A DNA stretch of 64,000 nt from Candidatus Zhuqueibacterota bacterium (GTDB taxonomy: Bacteria; Zhuqueibacterota; Zhuqueibacteria; Thermofontimicrobiales; Thiofontviventaceae), in NCBI GenBank assembly GCA_016931935.1, contig JAFGDW010000100.1, positions 41,903-105,902 of the forward strand, read 5' to 3'. Below the pieces are notes generated by a model, which saw nothing but the letters and a program-made list of their open reading frames with translations, was not told where the DNA came from and made no database searches. Position 1 is the first letter of the stretch, and each line of letters opens with the position of its first letter. Positions 27,852 to 35,569 of this stretch are shown here, piece by piece. A program made the position numbers and the translations under genes.

Positions 27852-29399
27852 TTGCCGCCAACAGACTGTAATAATATGGATATTAAAGCAGTTTTTTTTA
27901 GAAAAAAACTGGATCGGTTATGTCTGCAATTTACCGAGATGACCCAATTACCATTGGTTATTTCCAATTGTAAGAAGGAACCAATATTTGCCAGTTGTCA
28001 ATTCCAGCCTGACGCACTTAATTTATCAAGTGAAATACTAGTAAATGGCGAATGCGTCGGTTTTATGTCAGCGGACGGTGACGATCACCAAAAAATAGCA
28101 TTTGATTACATTCTTGCACAGATTGAAGATGTTCTAAATAACGAATTCACAACAAGAGATTTGGTCAAAACAACCGCTAATTTCTGGAAAGAACTAAATT
28201 TTTTATATAATGTAATGTACGACATCGGTTCAATTCTGAATGTTCAGGAAATATGTGAAATCATAAATCTTAAAATCGTCAAAGTGGTGAGCGTTGTAAA
28301 TGCTCAGATTCTTCTTCTGGATGAATGTGGTGATTTGACACCAATTTCAACGATTGGCGATGTATCGACTACATGCCTCGATAAATGGGTTTTTGAAAAT
28401 GGAGCATCACTGTTACTAAACGACATTGACAGTATTCCTCCCGATGTACACATTCAGAATCCCAACCAACTTCAATCGATCGAGTTTCCGATATTAGCTG
28501 TACCGATTAAAGTACGTGGCGATAAATTTGGTGTTTTGAAAGTTTCGAAAAAATTTCGTGGTAATATTTTCAGTACCGATGATCTTAAGTTGATGAATTC
28601 AATTAGCTATCAGATTGGTCTGGCAGTACACAATATTTATATGATCAATCGAATTCGTGTGACAGAAAAAATAGAAAAGGAGATGGAGCTTGCATCACGA
28701 ATCCAAAAAGAATTACTGCCCAAGCAAGTCCCCAAAATTCCTGATCTGACAATCGCCGGCCGATGTATTTCCGCCAATGCCGTGGGAGGCGATTATTTTG
28801 ATTTCTTTCAACATAAACATTTCTATAATTTTGTGTTGGCTGATGTTTCAGGACATGGGGTATCGGCTGCGTTGTTTATGAGTACAGTCCGAAGTTCGCT
28901 CCGCGGTTTATTTTCTGATGATCTTTCTCTTGAAGAAGTTGCTGCCAGAATGAATAATTTTATAGTAAGTGATTCAGGAACAAGTGGAATGTTTGTGACG
29001 CTTTTCTATATTCGATATTATTGGGAAAGTCATAAATTGCAATATATTAATAGTGGACAAACACCACCGATTCTTTATCGGGCAAAAAATAAACTCCTTT
29101 TGCGTCTGGAAACTGGAGGAAGTCCGGCAGGCTTTTTCGAAAATATGCAATTTGAAGTGAAGGAAGAGACGCTTGAACCTGGAGATGTCCTGGTGATTTA
29201 CACGGATGGATTTATTGAAGCCGTAAATAAAATCGGGGCACGGTATGGGGATCGTCGGTTCGTAAATATGGTCAAAGACAATCAAATGTTGGAACCAGGA
29301 ACATTAATCGATCGCATTTATGAAGATGTCTATGGTTTCTCAGAAGGAACAGCTCAGCAAGATGATATGACAATTTTAGCTATAAAACGAACTTTGTAG
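27852..29399 (+). CDS. GAF-domain SpoIIE/RsbU-type protein phosphatase
   Basis: About 515 residues. An N-terminal region and a GAF domain (about 110-270) precede a PP2C-like SpoIIE phosphatase: ELASRIQKELLPKQVPKIPD, NAVGGDYFDFF, ADVSGHGVSAALFMSTVRSS and VIYTDGFIEAVN carry the metal-binding Asp residues. Such phosphatases dephosphorylate STAS-domain anti-anti-sigma factors. The start is uncertain: TTG at 27852 has AGGA 7 bp upstream, TTG at 27846 is too close to it, and the first ATG (27876) has no ribosome-binding site. It is followed by a receiver protein and a STAS protein, its likely substrate. Confidence 0.88.
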   Translation: MPPTDCNNMDIKAVFFRKKLDRLCLQFTEMTQLPLVISNCKKEPIFASCQFQPDALNLSSEILVNGECVGFMSADGDDHQKIAFDYILAQIEDVLNNEFTTRDLVKTTANFWKELNFLYNVMYDIGSILNVQEICEIINLKIVKVVSVVNAQILLLDECGDLTPISTIGDVSTTCLDKWVFENGASLLLNDIDSIPPDVHIQNPNQLQSIEFPILAVPIKVRGDKFGVLKVSKKFRGNIFSTDDLKLMNSISYQIGLAVHNIYMINRIRVTEKIEKEMELASRIQKELLPKQVPKIPDLTIAGRCISANAVGGDYFDFFQHKHFYNFVLADVSGHGVSAALFMSTVRSSLRGLFSDDLSLEEVAARMNNFIVSDSGTSGMFVTLFYIRYYWESHKLQYINSGQTPPILYRAKNKLLLRLETGGSPAGFFENMQFEVKEETLEPGDVLVIYTDGFIEAVNKIGARYGDRRFVNMVKDNQMLEPGTLIDRIYEDVYGFSEGTAQQDDMTILAIKRTL

Positions 29400-29407
29400 G
29401 GACAACA

Positions 29408-29803
29408 ATGAATCAGGATTTTTCCGAAAATATGATTGTAGTGGTAGATGATGAGCCAAATATTCGCGAAACTGCCGCATTCATTTTAGAAATGGAAGGC
29501 TTCAGCGTTGTAAAGGCATGTAATGGTGAAGAAGGCCTGGAATATATTCGGCAATTTAAGCCAAAACTTATACTGCTTGATGTGATGATGCCGAAAATGG
29601 ACGGGTATACATTGTGTCATTTAATTAAGCACGATCCGGAGTTGAGTAAAATTTTTGTTGTTATGTTGACAGCAAAAGGTCAGAAAGTTGATGAGCAAAA
29701 AGCCCATGAAATGGGAGCAGATGCGTATATGACAAAGCCGTTCGACGCGGAAGAAGTGGTTTGGTACCTACGGAAAGTATTTGATGAAACGAAAACCAAT
29801 TAA
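29408..29803 (+). CDS. Single-domain response regulator (CheY-like)
   Basis: A 131-residue stand-alone receiver: acidic pair in IVVVDDEPNIRET, phosphoacceptor Asp in KLILLDVMMPKMDGYTL, conserved Thr in VVMLTAKGQ, Lys in AYMTKPFDAEEV. No output domain is present. It lies 8 bp after the SpoIIE-type phosphatase and probably belongs to the same pathway. The cognate kinase is not in the neighbourhood. Confidence 0.92.
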   Translation: MNQDFSENMIVVVDDEPNIRETAAFILEMEGFSVVKACNGEEGLEYIRQFKPKLILLDVMMPKMDGYTLCHLIKHDPELSKIFVVMLTAKGQKVDEQKAHEMGADAYMTKPFDAEEVVWYLRKVFDETKTN

Positions 29804-29868
29804 AAACAACCACCACTGCAAATAGCAAATCGGTATTGTGTTATAAAAAGGTAACTATACAGCAGACC

Positions 29869-29987
29869 GTTGCCTGAGATTGTCCCAGCGAAACGGGGCA
29901 ACACTTATATACAATATTGATTGTTTGTCGGCTTCGACGCCGTTGGTGCCGCGAACACGCCGGTGCGAGACGGCAAGCTCAGCCGAC
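29869..29987. repeat. Dispersed repeat region with two hairpins
   Basis: Two inverted repeats lie between the receiver gene and the STAS gene: GTTGCC (29869-29874) with GGCAAC (29897-29902), and GTCGGCT (29927-29933) with AGCCGAC (29981-29987). The second hairpin encloses the 23-bp block at 29957-29979 that is the inverted copy of 25461-25483. The frame of the downstream STAS gene reads through this repeat, but its real start lies after it. Confidence 0.65.
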
Positions 29988-30060
29988 GATTAAATCGTTG
30001 CCCGACCTGAATAGTTACATAAAAAGCAATTTAAATCCCTATTGTGAGTATGATGATACC

Positions 30061-30408
30061 ATGGAAAAGATAATAGTCAATAAAATTGAAAATACGCTAT
30101 TAATAAAATTTTTAGATACAAAAATCGAATTCTCCACTACTTCAAAGCTTCGTTCAAAATTATTTGAACTTGCGCAAAAAGGCAACCAGCGTTTTATTAT
30201 TGACCTGACAAATATTGATCGAATTGATAGTTCAGGAATTGGCGTTTTTATAGCTTTTTGGAAAATGTTTGGTAATGATGCGCGGATTGTATTTTGTCAT
30301 CTTCAACCACATATTAAAAATGTTTTTAACGCCGCAAGTTTGCTAAAAATATTTCCTATTGCAATTGATGAACAGGAAGCAATTGGTATGTTGGCCTCAC
30401 ATGTGTAA
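30061..30408 (+). CDS. STAS-domain anti-anti-sigma factor (RsbV/SpoIIAA-like)
   Basis: A 115-residue single STAS domain. RFIIDLTNIDRIDSSGIGVF contains the conserved Asp-Ser-Ser-Gly whose Ser is phosphorylated by an RsbW-type kinase and dephosphorylated by an RsbU/SpoIIE-type phosphatase such as the one two genes upstream. ATG at 30061 is chosen because the open frame further upstream consists of intergenic repeat sequence. No RsbW-like kinase or alternative sigma factor is adjacent, so the partner-switch circuit is incomplete here. Confidence 0.88.
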   Translation: MEKIIVNKIENTLLIKFLDTKIEFSTTSKLRSKLFELAQKGNQRFIIDLTNIDRIDSSGIGVFIAFWKMFGNDARIVFCHLQPHIKNVFNAASLLKIFPIAIDEQEAIGMLASHV

Positions 30409-30458
30409 ACTCTTCAAATAGTAATAGCCCGTTTAATATTTACAGACCAAAATATTCC

Positions 30459-30487
30459 TTGACAGCTTGCTAAAATATTCGTATGTT
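30459..30487 (+). promoter_or_regulatory. Sigma-70-type promoter ahead of the HAD/heptose genes
   Basis: TTGACA (30459-30464) and TATGTT (30482-30487) are 17 bp apart, predicting a start near 30494, about 29 bp before the HAD gene. It probably drives the HAD, GmhA-like and nucleotidyltransferase-GmhB genes. Confidence 0.65.
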
Positions 30488-30522
30488 ATCACTCTTGTTG
30501 AATGAAATTCTTGAGGATAAGA

Positions 30523-31278
30523 ATGATACGCTGGGTATTTTTTGACGTCGGCAATGTTATCCTGAACGATGATCCCGCATTGGCAATGCTGTATAAACTG
30601 TTATATGATTCAATTCTTAAAACTGGCAAAAATGTAAGTCTTGCACAATTATTTACCAGACGAGAGTCGCTGATTGGTGAACAGAACGGTTATCATTATC
30701 GAACAATTGCACAGGAATATTTAGGCGAAAAAAACTGGCATGCTATATACAAAGCGATCCTTCGAAAATTAAGTGAAAACTGGCTTGAATTGTGTCCCTT
30801 AATGCCTGGAGTTTTACCAGTCTTGAAGTCAATTCATAACGATTTTGACCTCGGAATCATTGCTAATCAACCCAAAGAAGTTATGCCGGCACTTGAAAAG
30901 CATGGACTACTGGCATTTTTTAAAGTCCTTGCTATTAGTCAAATTGTCGGCGCTTCGAAGCCAGATGCTAAAATTTATAATTATGCTTTGAAGCAGGCAA
31001 ATTGTGATCCCTGTGATGCAATTATGATTGGTGATCGTATTGATAATGATATTCATCCGGCCAAAATGTTGGGCATGCGAACGATCTGGCTCACATTGAG
31101 AAACGATGAAAAAGGATTTATTCCAAAAGAAAATTTTCAGAAGCTCTATCTTGAAAGTGTGGAACGTGGGGCGACATCAAAATTACCACCCCAAAACGAA
31201 ACTGAGCAGCCGGATATTCATGCTGACAGTTTTGCAGAACTTGAAAACGCCATTCGACAAATAAATACAAGTGGGTAA
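30523..31278 (+). CDS. HAD-superfamily hydrolase (subfamily IA)
   Basis: A 251-residue phosphatase-like protein. Motif I is WVFFDVGNVIL (nucleophile Asp), motif II DLGIIANQPKE, motif III Lys in VGASKPDAKIYNYAL, and motif IV IMIGDRIDNDIHPAKMLGMR. A helical cap lies between about residues 20 and 95. ATG 30523 has GAGGA 6 bp upstream and is preferred to the in-frame ATG at 30502. It is 26 bp ahead of a GmhA-like isomerase, so a sugar-phosphate substrate in the heptose pathway is possible, but a separate GmhB-type domain is encoded two genes on. Confidence 0.85.
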   Translation: MIRWVFFDVGNVILNDDPALAMLYKLLYDSILKTGKNVSLAQLFTRRESLIGEQNGYHYRTIAQEYLGEKNWHAIYKAILRKLSENWLELCPLMPGVLPVLKSIHNDFDLGIIANQPKEVMPALEKHGLLAFFKVLAISQIVGASKPDAKIYNYALKQANCDPCDAIMIGDRIDNDIHPAKMLGMRTIWLTLRNDEKGFIPKENFQKLYLESVERGATSKLPPQNETEQPDIHADSFAELENAIRQINTSG

Positions 31279-31304
31279 GTGTGGATCATTTAGAGAGGTG
31301 TGAT

Positions 31305-32003
31305 ATGGAACAAAATTCAAATGTTCATGATGTTGTAAAAGCGTTTATTGAAGGTCGACCAGCAGTAGTTGCGGTTGCGGTTGAATTGGTGAATCGATAC
31401 CCCCGCTTAACGGAAGCACTGCCATCAATTTTACGGGCCTATCTGCAACTAGTACAATGCTTTGATAGCGGACATCAATTGTTCATCTGTGGTAACGGTG
31501 GAAGCTTTTCTGATGCATTACATATTTCCGGAGAATTGATGAAATCGTTCAATAAGAAACGAAAATTACAACAAAATGATAAAGATGAATTATGCAAATA
31601 CAAATATGGAAATGAAATATGTGATGCACTGGAATATGGTTTCCCGGTGACAGTTTTAGGATTAAATCCTTCATTGAAGACTGCCGTTGAAAATGATATT
31701 CCAGTGGTAAATATAGCTTATGCACAGGAATTGTTCAATCTTGGAAAGCCCGGCGATGTATTGATCGGAATTAGTACAAGTGGAAATGCAAAAAATGTAA
31801 TTTATGCGACCATCACCGCCAAAGCGAAAAACATCCATACGATCAGTCTTACCGGAGAACATGGCGGAGAATTAGCAACATTTGCTGATATTAGTATTCA
31901 TGTGCCGAGCAAAGTTACACATATTGTACAAGAATTTCATTTACCCGTATATCATGCTTTGTGCGAAATGGTTGAAGCACATTACTTTCATGAAAATAAG
32001 TAG
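31305..32003 (+). CDS. SIS-domain phosphoheptose isomerase-like protein (GmhA-like)
   Basis: A 232-residue SIS protein resembling sedoheptulose-7-phosphate isomerase: HQLFICGNGGSFSDALHISG, VLIGISTSGNAKNVIYATI, TISLTGEHGGELATFADISI, and the C-terminal HIVQEFHLPVYHALCEMVEA. It carries an extra Lys-rich insertion (about 78-112: KSFNKKRKLQQNDKDEL and following) compared with E. coli GmhA. ATG 31305 with GAGAGG is preferred to an in-frame GTG at 31281. The neighbouring GmhB-like and HldC-like domains support a heptose role, but the insertion leaves room for a related sugar phosphate. Confidence 0.82.
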   Translation: MEQNSNVHDVVKAFIEGRPAVVAVAVELVNRYPRLTEALPSILRAYLQLVQCFDSGHQLFICGNGGSFSDALHISGELMKSFNKKRKLQQNDKDELCKYKYGNEICDALEYGFPVTVLGLNPSLKTAVENDIPVVNIAYAQELFNLGKPGDVLIGISTSGNAKNVIYATITAKAKNIHTISLTGEHGGELATFADISIHVPSKVTHIVQEFHLPVYHALCEMVEAHYFHENK

Positions 32004-32033
32004 CGTCGATTTGGGTTCGGATTTGGTTTGGAG

Positions 32034-32051
32034 TACAAGCTTCAGCTTGTA
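32034..32051. repeat. Palindromic dispersed repeat
   Basis: TACAAGCT-TC-AGCTTGTA is a perfect 8-bp inverted repeat between the GmhA-like gene and the next CDS. It resembles a short palindrome that is scattered between genes in many bacterial genomes. No T-run follows. Confidence 0.55.
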
Positions 32052-32158
32052 GTAAAAATGGATGGTAAGTTGAATTTTTGATTGCACGCAAGATGCTTGG
32101 ACTACAAATATTATCTTTTCCGAATAGACATGAATTAATAAATTTCGAAATCAGAGAC

Positions 32159-33250
32159 ATGCATTTTATGAAGACAGATTCAAAAATTAAGACACGTGAT
32201 GTGCTTGTCGGCATTGTTTGCGGATTAAAGGAAAATGGTAAAAAAATTGGATTCACTTCGGGCAGTTTTGATATCCTTCATGCCGGGCATGTGGATTATC
32301 TGGAAAAAGCACGAACAATGTGTGATTGTCTGATTGTAGGTCTGAATACCGATAGTTCCGTGAAGCGATATAAGGGCGACAATCGACCCGTAAACCCGGA
32401 GACCCATCGCATAAAAGTCATTTCAGGTTTGGAGTCGGTGGATTATGTATTTTTATTTAGTGAGCGCCGCAATCATGAAAATATTAATCAGCTAAAACCA
32501 GATTTTTATTTCAAAGCAGGCGATTACAAACCCGAACAGTTAACATCCAAAGATATCGTGGAATCATATGGTGGCCAAATCAAGCTAATTACGGTTGAGT
32601 ATTCAACATCTACAACTCAGATATTAGAGAAACTGGGACAATCGAATTCCGCAGCAGGATACCGGGAAGATGTAACGAATGTCGGATACTTTGAAAAACG
32701 CCCTGAGAAATCTGCGCCAGCGATTTTTCTTGACAGAGACGGAACGATAAATACGGATATCAGTTATTTGCATGAGCCGGAAAAATTTGAATTGCTTCCG
32801 GGGGCGATCGAAGGGATGAAATCCTTTCGGAATATGGGGTATAAAATAATTATTGTGACGAATCAAGGTGGTATTGGGCTTGGTTATTATACAAAAGAAG
32901 ATTTTTATCGTGTGAATCGTCAAATGATGAAATTGCTGTCACAGCATCAAATAATGCTTGATAAAATTTATTTTTGCCCGCACAACCTCTCTGAAAATTG
33001 TGAATGCCGTAAACCGGGAATCGCGTTAATTAAACGCGCACAGCACGATTTAAATATCGATATGAAAAACAGCTTTTTTATTGGTGACAGCCAGGTCGAT
33101 ATTGAGGCCGCAAAGAATGCAGGATTGACATCCATTCTTGTTACGAATGGAAAAGACATTAATACGACAACTCTACGTACGAAACCTGATTTTAGTGTTA
33201 ATAATTTAACTGATGCTGCTAAACTTATTTTGGAGCAGGAAAGAAAATAG
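32159..33250 (+). CDS. Fusion: RfaE2-like nucleotidyltransferase + GmhB-like HAD phosphatase
   Basis: About 363 residues. The N-terminal domain (to about 150) is a cytidylyltransferase-fold nucleotidyltransferase: IGFTSGSFDILHAGHVDYLE with the HxGH signature at about 41-44, then CLIVGLNTDSSVKRYKG and YFKAGDYKPEQLT. The C-terminal domain (about 185-363) is a GmhB-type phosphatase: IFLDRDGTINTDISYLHEPE, IVTNQGGIGLGYYTKEDF, the Zn-binding loop CPHNLSENCECRKPG, and FFIGDSQVDIEAAKNAG. ATG 32159 is a tentative start; the frame upstream crosses a palindromic repeat. The order of domains and the lack of a kinase domain differ from HldE. Confidence 0.85.
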   Translation: MHFMKTDSKIKTRDVLVGIVCGLKENGKKIGFTSGSFDILHAGHVDYLEKARTMCDCLIVGLNTDSSVKRYKGDNRPVNPETHRIKVISGLESVDYVFLFSERRNHENINQLKPDFYFKAGDYKPEQLTSKDIVESYGGQIKLITVEYSTSTTQILEKLGQSNSAAGYREDVTNVGYFEKRPEKSAPAIFLDRDGTINTDISYLHEPEKFELLPGAIEGMKSFRNMGYKIIIVTNQGGIGLGYYTKEDFYRVNRQMMKLLSQHQIMLDKIYFCPHNLSENCECRKPGIALIKRAQHDLNIDMKNSFFIGDSQVDIEAAKNAGLTSILVTNGKDINTTTLRTKPDFSVNNLTDAAKLILEQERK

Positions 33251-33253
33251 ATT

Positions 33254-33727
33254 ATGGTCTGCTTACTTTCCGACTTAATAGAACATGTAAAATCAGCGCG
33301 TGCCCAAAACAAAAAAATAGTTTGGACAAATGGTTGTTTCGATATTATTCACCGAGGTCATGTGCAGTACCTGAAGGAGGCATCGGAACTTGGTGATGTA
33401 CTGATTGTGGGATTAAACAGTGATTCATCCGTTCACCAATTAAAGGGAATTAATCGACCTGTATTTTCTGAAAATGATAGGGCTGAAGTCTTGTCGGCAA
33501 TTCGCTATATAGATTGTGTCGTCATTTTTGATGAAACCTCGCCGGCAAAGATTATACAGACGATACAACCCGATATTTACGTAAAAGGTGGTGACTATGA
33601 CTTGCAAAAGTTGAATCAGATAGAGCGAAACATCGTTGAAGCGTATGGTGGAATTATAAAATTTGTCTCGCTTACAGATAATATGTCGACTACATCAATT
33701 ATTTCCAAAATTCTACAAAAAGGATAA
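33254..33727 (+). CDS. hldC: Heptose-1-phosphate adenylyltransferase (RfaE domain 2 / HldC-like)
   Basis: A 157-residue stand-alone nucleotidyltransferase: IVWTNGCFDIIHRGHVQYLK (HxGH signature), VLIVGLNSDSSVHQLKG, RAEVLSAIRYIDCVVIFDE, DIYVKGGDYDLQKL and the C-terminal NMSTTSIISKILQ. In ADP-heptose synthesis this domain adds AMP to heptose 1-phosphate. It lies 3 bp after the fusion gene that contains a related domain, so two paralogous nucleotidyltransferases are encoded in tandem. The kinase (HldA) and epimerase (HldD) steps are not in the window. Confidence 0.88.
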   Translation: MVCLLSDLIEHVKSARAQNKKIVWTNGCFDIIHRGHVQYLKEASELGDVLIVGLNSDSSVHQLKGINRPVFSENDRAEVLSAIRYIDCVVIFDETSPAKIIQTIQPDIYVKGGDYDLQKLNQIERNIVEAYGGIIKFVSLTDNMSTTSIISKILQKG

Positions 33728-33734
33728 AAATCCA

Positions 33735-34973
33735 ATGACAACGATGCAAATAATTTTCCTGGTGACCTACTTAGTCGTTCAATTGATTGAATATTTCCTT
33801 CAATATTTAAATTTGTATCATATTCGTAAATATGGTGACCAGGTTCCTCCTGAATTTGAAGGGGTGATTGATGTAAATGCATTGGTAAAGACACGTAATT
33901 ATACAGTTGATAATATGAAACTCGATTTTCTGAGTGACGGTATTAGCATTGCATTGCAACTCGTATTTATTTTTGGAGGATGGCTTAGTATATATAATAG
34001 TTGGATATTGTCACTTTCATCATCTTTTATAATTCAGGGATTACTCTTTTTTGCAATTCTCGGTGCGATTAAATTTTTAATCAGTATTCCATTTGATATT
34101 TACGAAACATTCTATCTCGAAGAAAAATATGGTTTCAATACAAAGACAATTTCCTTATGGATTACAGATTCAATTAAATCAATTATCATTTCATTGATAT
34201 TATTTGGATTAATTGGAAGTGCAGCTTTTTGGATAATACAGCATAATCAAACCACCTGGTGGATATGGACGTGGTTATTTTTTATGATTATTTCATTATT
34301 TATGATGTATATTTCGCCGTATGTTCTTGAACCGCTTTTTAATAAATTTACACCGCTTGATGATGACGATGAGTTGAGTACCCGTTTACGAGCATTAATG
34401 GCGAATGCCGGTCTTTCGATCAGCCGCGTTTTTAAAATTGATGCATCACGACGTAGTAAACATAGCAATGCTTATTTTACGGGAATCGGACGAGTAAAAC
34501 GCATTGTGTTATATGATACATTATTAGATTTAATGTCCCACAATGAAATTTTAGCGGTGTTGGCCCATGAAGCCGGCCATTGGAAGAAAAAACATATCTT
34601 AAAACATATTGTAGTAGCACAAATTCTTGGCCTGGTTTCCATCTTTATCGGATATCAAATATTAGCATCCGGATTACTGATCGGATATTTTCAAATAATA
34701 CAATCGAGTTTCTTCGCAAATTTATACCTGCTTTTCTTTCTATCTTCAATAATTAGCTTTCTGCAAACACCCTTAATGTCAATATGGTCCAGAAAACATG
34801 AATGGGAAGCTGATAGGTTTGCGACCAGACTTATCGGTAATTCTCATGATCTGGCAACTGCTTTGCAAAAATTATCAAAGGATAATCTATCGAATTTACA
34901 CCCCCATCCCTGGTTCGCCAAAATTTATTATTCACACCCTCCAGTAATTGAACGATTAAAAAAACTATTGTGA
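33735..34973 (+). CDS. Ste24-type CAAX-like membrane metalloprotease (M48A)
   Basis: A 412-residue integral membrane zinc protease. Several transmembrane helices precede HEAGH (278-282) in NEILAVLAHEAGHWKKK. The third zinc ligand is in HEWEADRFATRL, and SKHSNAYFTGIG is the typical segment before the active site. Bacteria lack CAAX prenylation, so the usual role of such homologues is membrane-protein quality control or processing. ATG 33735 with AAGGAT upstream is chosen; the open frame extends back into hldC. It is the last gene before the 596-bp regulatory gap of the EPS locus. Confidence 0.92.
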   Translation: MTTMQIIFLVTYLVVQLIEYFLQYLNLYHIRKYGDQVPPEFEGVIDVNALVKTRNYTVDNMKLDFLSDGISIALQLVFIFGGWLSIYNSWILSLSSSFIIQGLLFFAILGAIKFLISIPFDIYETFYLEEKYGFNTKTISLWITDSIKSIIISLILFGLIGSAAFWIIQHNQTTWWIWTWLFFMIISLFMMYISPYVLEPLFNKFTPLDDDDELSTRLRALMANAGLSISRVFKIDASRRSKHSNAYFTGIGRVKRIVLYDTLLDLMSHNEILAVLAHEAGHWKKKHILKHIVVAQILGLVSIFIGYQILASGLLIGYFQIIQSSFFANLYLLFFLSSIISFLQTPLMSIWSRKHEWEADRFATRLIGNSHDLATALQKLSKDNLSNLHPHPWFAKIYYSHPPVIERLKKLL

Positions 34974-35155
34974 TAAAGATAGTATATAGCGATTAATTGA
35001 TATATATTATTATTATATTATGATAAAAACTCATTTCTCTTTATTATTTCAATTTCTTTCCTCTAAAAACCTTCTTAATATCGCTGAAATATAAATTCAA
35101 TCGCAAAATACGCAAATTATAAAAACGAACCATCTTTTGTATCAATTCTTTACAA

Positions 35156-35197
35156 GTGTATCACACGAATACAGGTAATTTGACCGATATGATACAC
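35156..35197. promoter_or_regulatory. Inverted repeat GTGTATCA-N26-TGATACAC, candidate activator site
   Basis: A perfect 8+8 bp inverted repeat lies 76-117 bp upstream of the sigma-54-like -24 element, a usual distance for an enhancer. The same GTGTA/TACAC half-site recurs as AAAGTGTA-N9-TACACTTT at 53875-53899, upstream of the other sigma-54-like site. Binding by the PrsR-like activator encoded at 46086 is an inference. Confidence 0.5.
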
Positions 35198-35272
35198 AAT
35201 AAAAAGTGTAATTTAATAATATTTTGGCAGTTTCTGCATATTTTTATTTAACATAATTATAATAGTGGTCTA

Positions 35273-35290
35273 TTGGAATGAAACTTGCAT
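35273..35290 (+). promoter_or_regulatory. Sigma-54 promoter, -24/-12 type
   Basis: TTGGAATG-AAAC-TTGCAT matches the TTGGCACG-N4-TTGCA consensus with invariant GG (35275-35276) and GC (35287-35288) separated by exactly 10 bp. Transcription would start near 35300, giving a leader of about 270 nt before the sugar transferase. Confidence 0.65.
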
Positions 35291-35386
35291 AAGATAATTA
35301 AAATTAATATTTATATACATAATGTTCCTGCAAAAAATTGTAATTATGAAATTAAAAATAAAAGATAATTTAAGTTACATATAAAA

Positions 35387-35403
35387 TTGGCATAGTCATT
35401 GTA
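35387..35403 (+). promoter_or_regulatory. Possible second sigma-54-like site (weak)
   Basis: TTGGCATAG-TCA-TTGTA keeps the GG and the 10-bp spacing but has GT instead of GC in the -12 element. Its first nine bases (TTGGCATAG) are identical to the site at 54056. It could be a second promoter or a degenerate copy. Confidence 0.35.
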
Positions 35404-35569
35404 GGAGAAAATTCGATCAAATTATTCCTGCTCGTCTGATAAATATAATTAAATTTTAACCAAATAAAATTCTGCAAAAAATAAAAAATGATTCTATAAT
35501 GTTACGAACTTAAATCGACCTGAAAAAATAAAAACCTTATGCTTCATTTTTTAAATGAAGGGGGATTAT

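Larger units (their letters stand above)
34974..35569. other. 596-bp AT-rich regulatory gap ahead of the EPS locus
   Basis: No ORF with gene character. It contains a GTGTATCA/TGATACAC inverted repeat (35156-35197), a further AAAGTGTA half-site (35203-35210), a near-consensus sigma-54 promoter (35273-35290) and a weaker second one (35387-35403). Its length is consistent with enhancer-dependent transcription of the EPS genes. Confidence 0.6.

Noticed and set aside
29917..30060. N-terminal extension of the STAS protein
   Set aside because: The extension is intergenic repeat sequence; the STAS domain begins at ATG 30061 and has a normal length from there.
32078..32158. N-terminal extension of the nucleotidyltransferase-GmhB fusion
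   Set aside because: It lies in a repeat-bearing gap, is not conserved-looking, and the domain starts well after ATG 32159.
35225..35240. TTGGCAGTTTCTGCAT as a third sigma-54 promoter
   Set aside because: GG and GC are only 8 bp apart; sigma-54 needs 10 bp.
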